Source: Helopsaltes ochotensis (Eukaryota > Chordata > Aves > Passeriformes > Locustellidae). From it: 64,000 bases of DNA. How positions within the stretch are numbered: position 1 is the first letter of the stretch; every line of letters begins with the position of its first letter. Below the pieces are notes generated by a model. That model was not told the DNA's origin, did no database searches, and saw nothing but the letters and a program-made list of their open reading frames with translations. The stretch is from positions 3,010,088 to 3,074,087 of the forward strand of contig VXBM01000002.1 in assembly GCA_013400155.1 (NCBI GenBank). Reading direction: 5' to 3'. The translations under genes were made by a program, and so were the position numbers. Positions 40,558 to 52,085 of this stretch are shown in pieces.

Positions 40558-40581
40558 CAGTGTAACCAGTTGGTTACACTG
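40558..40581. repeat. Perfect 10-bp inverted repeat with 4-nt spacer
   Basis: Arms CAGTGTAACC (40,558-40,567) and GGTTACACTG (40,572-40,581) are exact reverse complements around AGTT. The centre AACCAGTT (40,564-40,571) fits the AACNNGTT pattern bound by Grainyhead-like factors, and the CAGTTG inside it fits a MYB site. Binding is inference only. Confidence 0.75.
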
Positions 40582-43500
40582 TAGCAGCAGTTCCTCAAAC
40601 ACCTATTAGCATGTGTTGACAGTTCTGAAAGGAAGGCTGCTGAGCAGTTATGCTGGGAAATAAACATTGCCTAACCCTGAAGAGTAACCACAAGAAAAAC
40701 AAGCATTACTGCAGCTAATGTCTGCCTCCCACAGCACTGATCCCTGACTACTGAAATAAAAAGATTGAAAGTCACCTGAGGATCTATAACTGATATTTAA
40801 ATAACTTTCTAATATCTGTATAGTCTGCAGTTCAAAAGTCTGGTAACCACTTCCACCTCTATACTCTCCACCCCTCCAGAAAGTCTGGCTACTAGCAAAA
40901 CAAAATATGCTGCCTCTTAAAAAATTTCTACTAGGTGTATTTACAAGTAATACGGGTATGATCTTAGAGTCAAGTACAAATAATTGCTTATTCTAATGTT
41001 TGGCTTCATGAGCCTGGTAGACACAAACATGTGGCCCAAAATGGACAGCAGGTAGAATCTATTTGGAAAATTCTGATGAAGATCATGGAATTTTGAAAGC
41101 TTTTCTCAGAGGAAACCACCAAGTCTCATAACAGCATCCTTTACCATTATGATGTTGTGCTGGAGGATAAACGGTTTGGCTTGAAGGGAACGGACAGGGC
41201 CAGAAATCAACAAAATCTGTCTTTGCCCTGGTTATTCGTTTGTGTTGTAACTTTGAATGTGCTGAATAATCTTGAGAGTCATCCTCCTTGGGAAGAGAAC
41301 ACTTAGGTGTGAGGCATCTGGAAAGGAATACATCTGCCATATGTAGATGAAGGATCGGGAAACCACACGGGGTGATTGGTAGAAACATAGGGCAAATGTG
41401 TGACATGGCCTCAGAACATTTCTGCTGGAAATTCCCAACTAGAAATAAACAGCAAATGTAACAAGGGAGACTCCCAGAAATTCCTTTCTACCTGAGTATT
41501 ATGCAAGTTCTTCAGAGGTTAAGATTTGCTTACCCTCAAACCATAAAGTGAGACAGTGAGCCTGAGATTCACCAGCAGATCTGGCAGTAAAAAAGAAAAC
41601 ATGGCATGGGTTGAGCAGCTCTTCATTCATTTGTGCCTCCAAATTTCAGATTGTGGAGAAGAATCATGTCCCCAATCCTACAACAGTTTAAATCCCAAGC
41701 ACCTTCTGGCCAAACAGTCCATGGACATGCAATCCCCCCAGGTTTTCAGGGGTCAGATTCACTAAACCCACCATTGCATTGTAGTGTCTGGAATGGAAGA
41801 AGGAAGACACACAGAATGCTGCACCCCTCCACTCCTAAAACCAGCAGCAGCCTCACACCTCCAGTTTAGCCTTTATTAGGAGGAACAACTTCCACTGCCT
41901 ATGGCTCATGCACAGATGAGATGCAGCACCATGCATGCAACCAACTCACACACTTCCACCACTCAGCACACAAAAATTATCCAGTGGTGAGGATGATCCT
42001 CCATAATGAGACCAGCCCGTGGGAGAAAAAGTAATGTGAAATAACCCTGTCCTCTAAGTTCAAATTTCAGCCAAGAGTAAAACTGAAGCAAATGGCAGGA
42101 ATTGTATGTCTGCTATGAGGCATGAAGCCAGAGCTAGAAGAATTGCCTCTATTCAGTGTCTCAGCTTTAGAAACCAGGAGTGGATAAACAATTAGACAAT
42201 GAGTTTGGTGTACAGTTTCACTGCACTGAGTCAGAAGTGATGGGGACGTATAGACTAGTACTCTTGGACAACCCACATTTGCAGGAGGATGAAGTGTAGC
42301 ACCATTAGTGCTGATCCATGAGAAACAAAGAAACTTGGCAGAGATTGAAAAGCACTCCTTCTCCAAGCCATGGATACCACTTACTTCAAACAACCAGGAA
42401 TGCTTGCTACAGTTCTCCAATGCCAGCATTAGACTGAACTGCATGGAGTAGTAAACACAGGGAAAGCACATTCCAAAGCCTTTTGATAGCTTTGGGGTAG
42501 GGGTGAAGGTGGCCAAAGAAGATTTCTGTACTTTAAGGCCTTGGCAAGTAGTCGTCATCCAGGCTTGACTACAATTGTGACTGCCTACCTTATTCACCAA
42601 TTTCAGTAGACACTGGCCTTCCTCCAGGTACTGTCAGGGATTTTAAAGCAGTTTGCCCTTTCCTGTAATACCCCTCATATGCTTCCAGCAGCCATCCTGG
42701 GCCTCTGCAACAGCACTGCCGGGCCACTTGCTGCCAGCTGAGTACTCCTGTTTTATCAAAATTCCAGGACTTTGGCCAAAGCTTTTAGTTACTCCTTAAA
42801 CAAACCCTCAGGTTCAGGTCTCACAGCCCCAGTAGCACATGCTATAAAAGATAACACTCGTTAAAGCTGGAGGTTGCAGCACCTCTAGGTCATATTTTAT
42901 TCTCCAGTAATGAGAAAACACTCATGTAGGGATCATCTACCTCATATTGTCACCACTTCCTGAAGAAAAAGTTCTGGTTTGAAGCTCCATTCTACCAGCA
43001 GACAACTGGCAATAATGCATATCCATTGCATCATTTAATCCACTTTCCAGTTACTAAAGTCAGCCCACTTCTTTTCACTGGCTGAGTGTCCTTAAACCTA
43101 GATACAGATATTCATACAGAGCCCAGAGCCTATTGCTGCTTGCTGAGCAGCGCTCACAGCATTCACACAAGATTTCAAAATTTCCTACATTTGTTCAGTG
43201 ACTGGCAATAGGAGATGGGGGAAAAGAATGCCAATACTCTATACAATTAATTCAGTGTTACACAGAGTCAGAGCCATGCATCTGAACATCTGATTCAATT
43301 ACAGACTTGAAACCAAGAATGTGAAACCCATTTGGCTTGTCTTGTTTCCCTTGTTAGGTATTTGCTACCTACTGCTATCTGCTCAGGGGAGAGGAGGAAA
43401 AAGGACAGGCCATTACATCCATTAAACACTGCAGTACTCGAACAATAATCTCCCAAATCCTTCACTTTGTGTGCCATTTTCTGTTCCTTAGCTCTCGGGC

Positions 43501-46500
43501 CTGCTCTGTTCCAGGTACTCTCAAGTCTTGGTTCCCTTTTTTACTCCTTCCCGTGCTGAAGTGCCCCCCTGCTGGCTTGTCCACACTCATCCCACTGCCA
43601 GCCACACCCGCTCCTGGTGAAGCATGTCACAGATGACAAGAGCACAACTCCTCATGACCAAGTGGCCTGAAATACATTGCACAAAGCTGCTGTACTGACT
43701 GGCAGTCCCTCTCACAACATCTCCTCCTCCTCTCTCTTCTCACTGCATGTGCCACGTGTCAGATCCTGATAGGAATTGCTTGCTCTCACTTGCAGCACAA
43801 GGAACAAAATGCATCACAACCCATAGGTACAAAGTTGATCAGAAATCACAGTTGTTTTTATCGTTAAGTCTCTTAAGTATGAATCTTACAAAGACCATGT
43901 AAAAATAAGAATCATTCCCTGTAACCCTCTATTAGTCTAGAAGAGAATCTATTTCTGAAAATAACTTACAACTTGAGGGTTTAATCTCAGTGGAAGTCCC
44001 GACATACTATGTCAAAAGGAAAAGTAAATAATTACTTGGATATTTTTAAAATTTTACCCTATACACAAGAAGGAAAAAAAAGCCCAGTTATGTAGGTTGT
44101 GCTCCCAGCCTTCCTAAAGGGCAAGGAATGGAGGACCCCAGACTAAAAGGCTCTGCATTCATCTATGTCTTATTACAGAAGCGAGGACTCAATGGGTTGT
44201 CACTATTGAATTTCAATTTCTAGTTAACATATTCAAAACCAGCACAAGACCACACAACAACCCACATGATTTAGCACAGGAATGCAGCAAGCATTACCCA
44301 AGTTTTAAAAAAACTTATAGCAAGTTTTGTCCCACACCACTCACTTCTTTATTCATTTCAGCATTTTAATGTTGGTTTCCTAAAATACTGTGGGGGGGTT
44401 GTCATGGCAATGAGCACAACAAATGATTCCTCTTCTGCTGCCCTGAGATACGATCCTATTCCCCTCACTGATGGCTACCAGCTAAATTAGGTAACAGGCA
44501 GAAGGCCGATAAAAATCAAAGACATTTGTTCCACCTTTCCAAGCCCCTGACTCACCCCCTCCTCTCACTGCAGGGAACCCAAGCACCAGATGCTCTCCCT
44601 CCTCTCTTAGCCAAGAGCCCTGCTCTGAAAGGAGCAAGCCTTTTTACACTCCAGCACTCACACAACCAACCTTCTTCACTCGCCTCCATGGAAAACTAAC
44701 CTCTTCTTCCTGCTCCTCCACACCCAGCTCTTTAGGAGACAAATGTTTTCCACTTCTCCCCTGTCTGTAGCTCAGCCTCTCCCAGCACCTGGTGAACTGG
44801 GAAACATCTGTCTCCTGCTTATTTTAACGGCAAGACCTGTAGCAGGTGGGACTTTCCCCCAGCCCACAATTACTACCAGCACTGCACTGCTTCCAACACC
44901 AGAAGTCCCAGGCTTCCTGGAGGACAAGAGCCCTTGAAGAACTTTTCCGTAGAGCCTGAAATCTCTGTTATCAGAGAATTAAACAGGCAGTCTTAGTTGA
45001 TGGGTTACTTGTGGATAATCCATGTAACATGCAATAGAATGCTAAAACTCCACTGTGCTAATTGTTCCTCTTCTGTCTCTGACCCACAGACCTGGGGTTT
45101 GTACCAGCTTGCTGGAAAGGTGCACTTCTGCAAATACTTAATCAGACCTAAATTAAATACAGTTATGGTGGAAGGGCAAGAGAGGTGTTAAAAAGAAATT
45201 GGAGAATTAAAGAAAGGTGACATGGTGAGCCTACTCTAGCAGGAAACAAGAGAGGTGAGATTCTTCTAGCAGTTTCTCCACTGAATACAAAACTGTAGGA
45301 CTTCTCTATTCTTAACAGTTCATAAACTATTCACAGGAAATATTCCTACAAGGTAAATGCAGTCTTCACTTAAGCAAAATTTACAGACAAGCTTTCACAG
45401 CTTTCCCTCTCTTCATTATCAGAGCATCTTTATTTACTACTTGTAACATGCTAATTAAGAGTGTGATGATTTATTGCTCAAATCCTCTCCGAGACATCCT
45501 CCATAGGCATTGTCTGTAATTGTGCCATTTGCTTCCTACAGTGCATTACATCTCTGGAAATGTACAGGAACAGTGTGTGTGCAGAATACAATGGGCACTT
45601 TGTACAGCAGAGCTAATCCTCTGGGTTACAAGCAGTGAGCTCCAGGGTTGGAAAAGGCCCCCTTGGAACCCTGTATCCTTGCCCCATGGTTCACTCAGAT
45701 TAAGAATGCTCTTTGTGTTTTTAATTATGTCATTCACTACTTACATAAAGTCCTTCTGGTAATCTCAACAAAAGATGGTGCATAGTCCACAACATATATG
45801 ATGTACCTCCTGAACACAGCTTTGAGAAATTCCGAGAGTGTTTCCAAACTCAGGATAGTGTTCGGACTAAGTATCTCAAAGTGACTCTTTGCTGCAGTTA
45901 CTGTCTTTTACACACTTAGCCTCCTGCTCCCCCTTGGTTTCTTTGTTTTCTCCCTATTTGAATTTATTTGCCTTAGTTTTTCTTATTAAACACGTCTGTT
46001 CTCTGGATGTTTCTATTTGAGCTGTACCAATGCAGCACCACCAGCTCCACTCCCTGCCTGTGTGAGACACTCTAAGGTCCAACTTCAGAAAAATATTGTT
46101 GATTTTGGTGGACCTTAAGGACACGATTAGGCAGCCCTTACTGAATACAGCTCTTTCCAAACCAGGGATGCTGGCTGGAGCACAGCTTCAAGGAAAAAAG
46201 CCAGACCTGAGAGGTAAAAAGGCCTCCCTGGTGGCAGGCAGAAGAGCTGGAAAGCAGAGCCCCAATTAAGGTGAGCACCCGGTGGACTCCTTCCTGCCCA
46301 AAGGAAATCACAACTCATCTGCCCTTTCACTCAGGGTCAGCTGCTGTTAACTGCCTCATTGTGTTTTGTTGCTTCCTCATCTGCAGGTTTCTCACCTGGG
46401 GAATCCCCCAGCCCAAAGAAAATCTGTTGTTTAGAGATGAGCTATACAGACAACACTATTTGTGCAGCTACTTTGAAATACCCAGGTATCTTCTTCACTT

Positions 46501-49403
46501 CTGTGGGTTCTGTGAGCTCCAGCTAGAGGGTGTGTGCTCTGACTCACAGTACTGCAATGTACACATTGACACTTTTCACCCAAACAATGTCATCAAGTGT
46601 ATGATTTAATATTTTCACCATTATAATCAGTAAAGCCATATGTTATTAAGTATCATCACATTTCAATCTGAACTGCCTGTATGGGATTACTTCTGAAAGG
46701 TATTCTAAGTTACAACATTGAAACAGAAAGAATTAAAATAAAATTTACCTTACTTATTAAAGGAAGGTTTATAATTTACAAACCAGTGCTGTCATGGCAG
46801 TATGCTAATTACTACAACAAGTAATTAAGCCTACATTCTTATTTTGTCTGTGCAAGACTTCTGTTGCAAGCCTCAGCCTTTATAGTATAGCTGAAAAACC
46901 AGGCAGTTATAGGAGAAGGACACAAACACACCCAAAGTGACTGAATGAGATTATATCATGATGTTATTTCTCTTATTCTGAGATACAGCATGGCACTTCT
47001 GCACTACGGAATAAATACACTGCTAGAAAGGCCCAGTTGGTTTCCCAAAAAGCATCTCACTCACTGAAGACGTTTAATATGAATTTTTTAATATATAGGT
47101 TTCTTGGAAAATGCATGACATCATGTCTCTCACTCACTGTGCTTTGTTCAGCACTTGTGCTATGCAAAATCATGAAAAACTGTTAAACAGTCAGCCCTAC
47201 CCCATGGCGTTTTGCTGTCACCACTGAGGGACAAGCAGTCCCTTGTTCTGGGCTGTTGTTGACCACAGTCATGGTTCAGATGAGCCCTGACGTGCTCAGC
47301 TGGACAGAAGAGCGCTGGCAGCTGTGGGACAAACACACGCAATTAGCCAGCACCTGCCGTGCACAGCACTCATTCAGAGCATTAAGCTGTCCCCTGATAG
47401 ATAAGGAGGCCACTAAAGACAGAGTAACTGCGCTGAGGAGAACACTACAAATCAGACAAGCAACTGTTGCATTGCCTGGATATATTAGTGAAGCACAGTA
47501 CACCCCAGAAATTAAATGTGATGTCCCTAAGGGGCAATCTCCTGCTCCTCCAGTACAGGCAGGACCAACTGCAGAGATGCTGTGCCTTCTGCTGCAGGTG
47601 TTTGGCAGGGGGAAAACAAGAGAGGGTTTGAGAAAAGCTACCCACAGATTGTACCAAAAAGCTAACATGATTACTGTTAGGCAGACTACTAAAAACCTTT
47701 CATTCCTTCTATCTCCAGCAGGAATCCTAAATTCATTGTCCACTTGAAGTACATAGGTAAGGCTTTATCCTAAATCCAAATGACTACCAGCATGTTATGT
47801 ACACTGCTGAATGTCACTGAACTCATCCTCTTATAGAACAAGCTTGTTTGTTTTTTTTTCAATACATAAGCCACCAAAAAGGAAATTAATCTTCTCAGGG
47901 AGGCAATGAATATTCCCACTGCAGAACGCATTGAACCACGTAACTGCACAGAACACAAGCCCATGGCCTAGCAAACCTATCCAGACCACATTTTCCACTA
48001 CATTTTTATTTTGAAAACAGCTGAAAGCACAAAACAAAAGTCAGTTTCATTCCCCACGTAAATAATCTGGGTTAAGAGTGAATCAACCAATGCACTTGGA
48101 AAACTATCAGTCTGTATTTTAAACACATTCCAGTCAGTGCTATTTGAGCCCTTCTATGTTTGTTTTCTTTGAATCCGAGTGAATGCATTTGATTCTGGTG
48201 AATGATAAGTCCTCTGAAGAGCTAACTAAGTCCACATTTATTTTTTCAACATTTACTCCAACTAAACTCCGGATTACATAATTACTCTGAACCAATATAA
48301 AAGGATGCATTGGGATTCCATGCTGCCAGCGCTCTCCTATGGCAGTTATATTCAGGAAATGGAACTACTGCATGAATTGGGAAGCTAACCAATAAAACAA
48401 ATTTTCAAAGCAAATTTTCAGTCACCTGGTTGCAAACCATCCGCATACCTAGAATTGCCCAGGAAAATGTGTGAACCAGCAAACCATGTTTGTGATATAT
48501 CTACAGTCAGCTCATCAATAAGCAAATAGCTCTGTAGGCAGATGAACTGGAGAAAAACTATTTCCTAGGCTAATCAGCATGAGATAACTTATTCCCCAAA
48601 AGGGGAAAATTCTGCTGCAGCTCCCTTTCACAGACAGGGACCTGTCCTTTAGCCACTTACCTCTTCTCCAAAGACATCTCTGACATTACTTGTTTTTATC
48701 ACACAAACTCACACAACAAGATGAAAATATATTAAGTAGAAAACAGACGTGGAATTGAGTAAGCCTGGCTTCCATAACAAAAAACTCATGACAACCAACC
48801 AACTAAGAGGAAGTAGGATCATGCAAAGGAGACTCCAGTAATTGGGCTCTAGATTTTTATGTTTTTCCTTGAGCAAAATTTATGTGGTGACTGCACTGGT
48901 TCCTCTGTAGTCTAATAAGATCCAGATTTTCTTTCCTTTAATTCAAAAGCATGTGCTCTAATAGTTGATGCGAAGTCTGAAGTGTTACAAGCCAGGTACC
49001 TTTGATTTCAGTCCTATAAAACCCAGGATTGTACGCTAAGGACTCTGAAGATTTACAAGAACTACAGTAACAATCTCACCAGTCATTTAAGGAATGAGAG
49101 GAAGAAGTTTTAGGGCTTACCTTTACTGTACATAGCCATTTGCACCAAGAAGCTATTTGGTAAATCTGACTTTGCAGAAAGATGGTCCATTCTCCTCCTC
49201 AAACGTGGCATGATCAGCTTGAATGACAAATGCTGGAGATTTAGGATAACTCCTAGGGAAAACCATCACAGTGAAAAAAATCACTCCTGATCCTGAAAAA
49301 GCCTATTTAATTCTGAGCTAGTGAGATAATTACTGATATGGCAAGCCTTTCCTCAAGGACATTAGGGGATTTCAGATGTCTACAGTATGTGGATCAGTGT
49401 GCA

Positions 49404-49960
49404 AGTCATAGAGTCACAGAATCATCTAGGCTGGAAAAGACCTTTTAAGATCATCCAGTCCAATCTTTAACCCAGCACTGTCAAACCATGTCCCTTAAGT
49501 GCCACATCAGCACATCTTTTAAATTCCTCTAGAGGTGTTGACTTAAACACCTCCCTGGGCAGCCTGTTCCAATGTCTAATAACCCTTTCAGTGAAGAAAC
49601 TTTTCCTAATATCCAGTCTGAACCTCCCCTAGTGCAACTCGAGGCCATTTCCTCTTGTCCTTTTGCTTGTTATTTGGGAGGCTGACAACTGGCTACACCC
49701 TCCTTTCAGGGAGCTGTAGAGGACAATAAGGTCACCCCTGAGCCTCTTTTTCCCCAGGTGGGAAACTAAACACCCCCAGCTCCCTCAGCTGCCCCTCATC
49801 CGACTTGTGCTCCATACCCCTCCCCAGCTCTGTTGCCCTTCTCTGGACTCTCTCAAGCACCTCAGAGTCCTTCAAGTTGCAAGGGGACCAAAACTGGATA
49901 CAATATTCAAGGTGCAGCAGTGCAGCCTCAGCAGTGCTGAGTGAAGGGCACTGCACTCTG
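49404..49960 (-). mobile_element. CR1 LINE, 5'-truncated copy
   Basis: The plus strand begins with 'tcatagagtcacagaatcat' (49,406-49,425), the reverse complement of the CR1 3' end, then continues as an antisense CR1 tail. The minus-strand frame at 49,956-49,732 reads as the end of the CR1 reverse transcriptase. It contains HLEYCIQFWSP, then SEVLERVQRRATEL, then LRELGVFS, all characteristic blocks of the ORF2 C-terminus in birds and reptiles. The copy covers only about the last 550 bases, as is usual for CR1, and has lost all upstream coding sequence, so it cannot move by itself. It is less diverged than the fragment at 12.8 kb. A small GC-rich insertion seems to lie near 49,915-49,925. Confidence 0.93.
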
Positions 49961-51272
49961 TACTCAGATAATGCATTCTGGGAAAGAAATATTTCCAGAG
50001 CTCAAAGGGAATTACTCTCAGAACAAGTTTTCAGGTAGTAAACTAAACTAATCTTAGCTTAAGAAGAAGAAACCACAGCCAGAATGTATAAAATGGATGT
50101 CAAAGGTCTCCAAAACTACCCTAAAGGAGCCCAGTTTTCAAAATGTCTTTGAGCCCAGGGCTCTCAGAAATGGAGAGCTTTGATATGGCTTTGCAGGGAC
50201 AATGGGGGAACTTGTGGGCCAGCTCCCAGAGTACCAGCTGGCACAGCTCATGTTTCTGTGCCATATTTCATGCCCAACTTTTCCCCTTTGCCTGGCTTTC
50301 CTGGAAACATCTCGAAGTTTCTGCACACTTAGTCATATGTGTGATCACTTTTGTACTTCACTCTACAAGCTGAGCCTTTTTTGTTGTTTAATGATACATT
50401 TCTGCAATGTCCTCTGCTACAGAGATATGATCTATCTTCTGCATCAGGAACTGCTCAGGAGAGGAGAACATCCTGTCATGTTAATGATGTCACTGTCACC
50501 TAGTGTTCCTGAAAAAAAAACCCAAGAGAACTCTCTGAAGTCTGTATATGACACACAGCATCTAAATTGCGCGTCTAGCACGTAGTTTATTGGTATTAAC
50601 TATGCTGGTAAAAAGTATTTGCTTTTAGGGTGTCAGCAAAAGCTGTGCCCTGTGCCTGGGCATTGCTGAAAATGCAAGGATCAGATTCTCAACCAAAACA
50701 CAACGGTATCCCAGTTCTCATTCTACAAGACAGTAGTTCCTTCTTCCCACATGGATTAAGTTTGGGTATCTATGAATTATTATGGGGTAACTCATCCTAT
50801 CTCCATAGAAGTATCCGGATTTTAGGCATCTGTAGGGCTGATAATCAGGTGTCAGAATGTGAGTTTCAGGGTTATTGTAAAGATGAAGTCACAAAACTGT
50901 CATGAAAGATGCCAGCACAGTGGGTCAGATGCAGGTCTTGTGCTGATAGTGGATAGAGTGCAAACATGGCAAATAAACAAGAAGAGGAGGAGAGAAGAGC
51001 AAATCACTGCTTCATAAACAGTTTCTGTTCATAAGGAATCATACAAACACTGCATTTAAGAGAGGACATGTTAAATACATAGGAGACAATGAATCAGAGA
51101 GTTCACAGTAACAAGGCAGTGAAGCAGTGTGTGTTCACAGATGAGAAAGGCTGGCTTAGCTTCTTGGGCCCTGTTTCTGGGAGCAGGATTATCTGCTGTC
51201 TAAATCTCCTTTGCAGAGGAGGCAATAAAAGTTCTTAAAGTTCTTGGCTACAGAACAACTGACAGTGGTTCC
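49961..51272. other. Non-coding sequence between CR1 and A-rich tract
   Basis: No recognisable feature. Frames around 50,138-50,585 overlap on both strands and show no domain. Confidence 0.5.
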
Positions 51273-51326
51273 AAAAAAAAAAAAAAAAAAAAAATAAAAC
51301 GAATAAAAACAAATAAAAAGGAGAAA

Positions 51327-51397
<71 letters not shown>
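51273..51397. repeat. Compound A-rich tract (A22 ... A66)
   Basis: A22 at 51,273-51,294, an A-rich spacer with AATAAAA-like repeats to 51,331, then an uninterrupted A66 at 51,332-51,397. It sits about 160 bases from the LTR at 51,561 but is not part of the recognisable LTR. It may be a slippage-expanded retrocopy tail or a simple repeat; the exact length is doubtful in any assembly. Confidence 0.9.
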
Positions 51398-51399
<2 letters not shown>

Positions 51400-51560
51400 A
51401 ATCAACGGAGGCAAATCTCTCACTGCTGCCAAGAAATCCACAGCACAGCAGGAGTCACCAAAAGCTGCAAGTTGGAACAGGTGAAACAGAGCACCAGGAC
51501 ACTGCCCAGGGGAAGCAGAACAAGGAAAAGGGACTTTTTCATAGAGAGGATAGAGTAGTA

Positions 51561-52085
51561 GGAAACTAAGTTCCACAACAGGTGCTCCCTAACTCTCCTC
51601 ACAGCGGGATGAGGGAGAGAAGTGAAAGGGCAAAAGTGAGAAAACTTGTATATCAAGATAAAGACAGTTTAATCAGGAAAGGGGAAACAAAACAAACCAA
51701 ATCAAACCAAAAAGAAACACAAATGATACAAAAGCAATCACTTAACACCAGCTACACCAGTACCCAAGTTCTCAAGCAATGGCAATCCCTGGAAAACTCA
51801 CCCCAGCCTCACTGCTGAGTATGATGTTGTAGAGTACAGAATATACCTTTGGTCACCTGGGGTCAGCTGTCCTGGCTGTGCCCCCTCCCAGCCTCCTGCC
51901 CACCCCCAGCCTCCTCACTGCAGGGGCAGGGTGACAAATGGAGAAAGCCTGGCCAGTGGGTAGCTCTGCTCAGCAGTAGCTAAAACATCTGTGTGATATC
52001 AGCCCTGCTTGGTGACAAATCCAAAGCACTGCACTGCACAGCTGCTGTGAAGAAAATTAACCCCATCTCAGGCAAAGCCAGTAGA
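51561..52085 (-). mobile_element. Solo LTR of an avian endogenous retrovirus
   Basis: On the plus strand, 'agataaagacagtttaat' (51,656-51,673), 'ggtcagctgtcctggctgtg' (51,861-51,880), the 'cagcagtagctaaaacatc' block (51,972-51,990) and 'tgaagaaaattaacccc' (52,048-52,064) occur in the order and spacing of a common bird retroviral LTR that I recognise. Read on the minus strand, U3 starts near 52,085 and an ATTAAA polyadenylation signal lies at 51,673-51,668, followed by an R/U5-like end near 51,561. No internal gag, pol or env sequence, primer-binding site or second LTR is visible, so this is most likely a solo LTR left by recombination. The TATA-box area is degenerate, terminal TG/CA and a target-site duplication were not confirmed, and the exact edges are approximate. 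The family name is not certain; ERVL- or ERVK-like assignment needs a repeat library. Confidence 0.85.

Larger units (their letters stand above)
35171..49403. other. Non-coding intergenic sequence
   Basis: No recognisable gene or mobile element. Frames of 176 codons (38,048-38,578, plus), 177 codons (42,067-42,600, minus) and 163/155 codons on opposite strands (47,256-47,747) are within chance expectation and show no domain. Two clean inverted repeats occur, at 38,177-38,210 and 40,558-40,581, and are listed separately. Confidence 0.55.

Noticed and set aside
42067..42600. 177-codon minus-strand ORF
   Set aside because: Length fits chance; Ser/Cys-rich sequence with no recognisable motif.
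47256..47747. Opposed 163- and 155-codon ORFs on both strands
   Set aside because: Mutual shadows; neither shows a domain. The hydrophobic stretch on the minus strand is not convincing as a membrane protein by itself.
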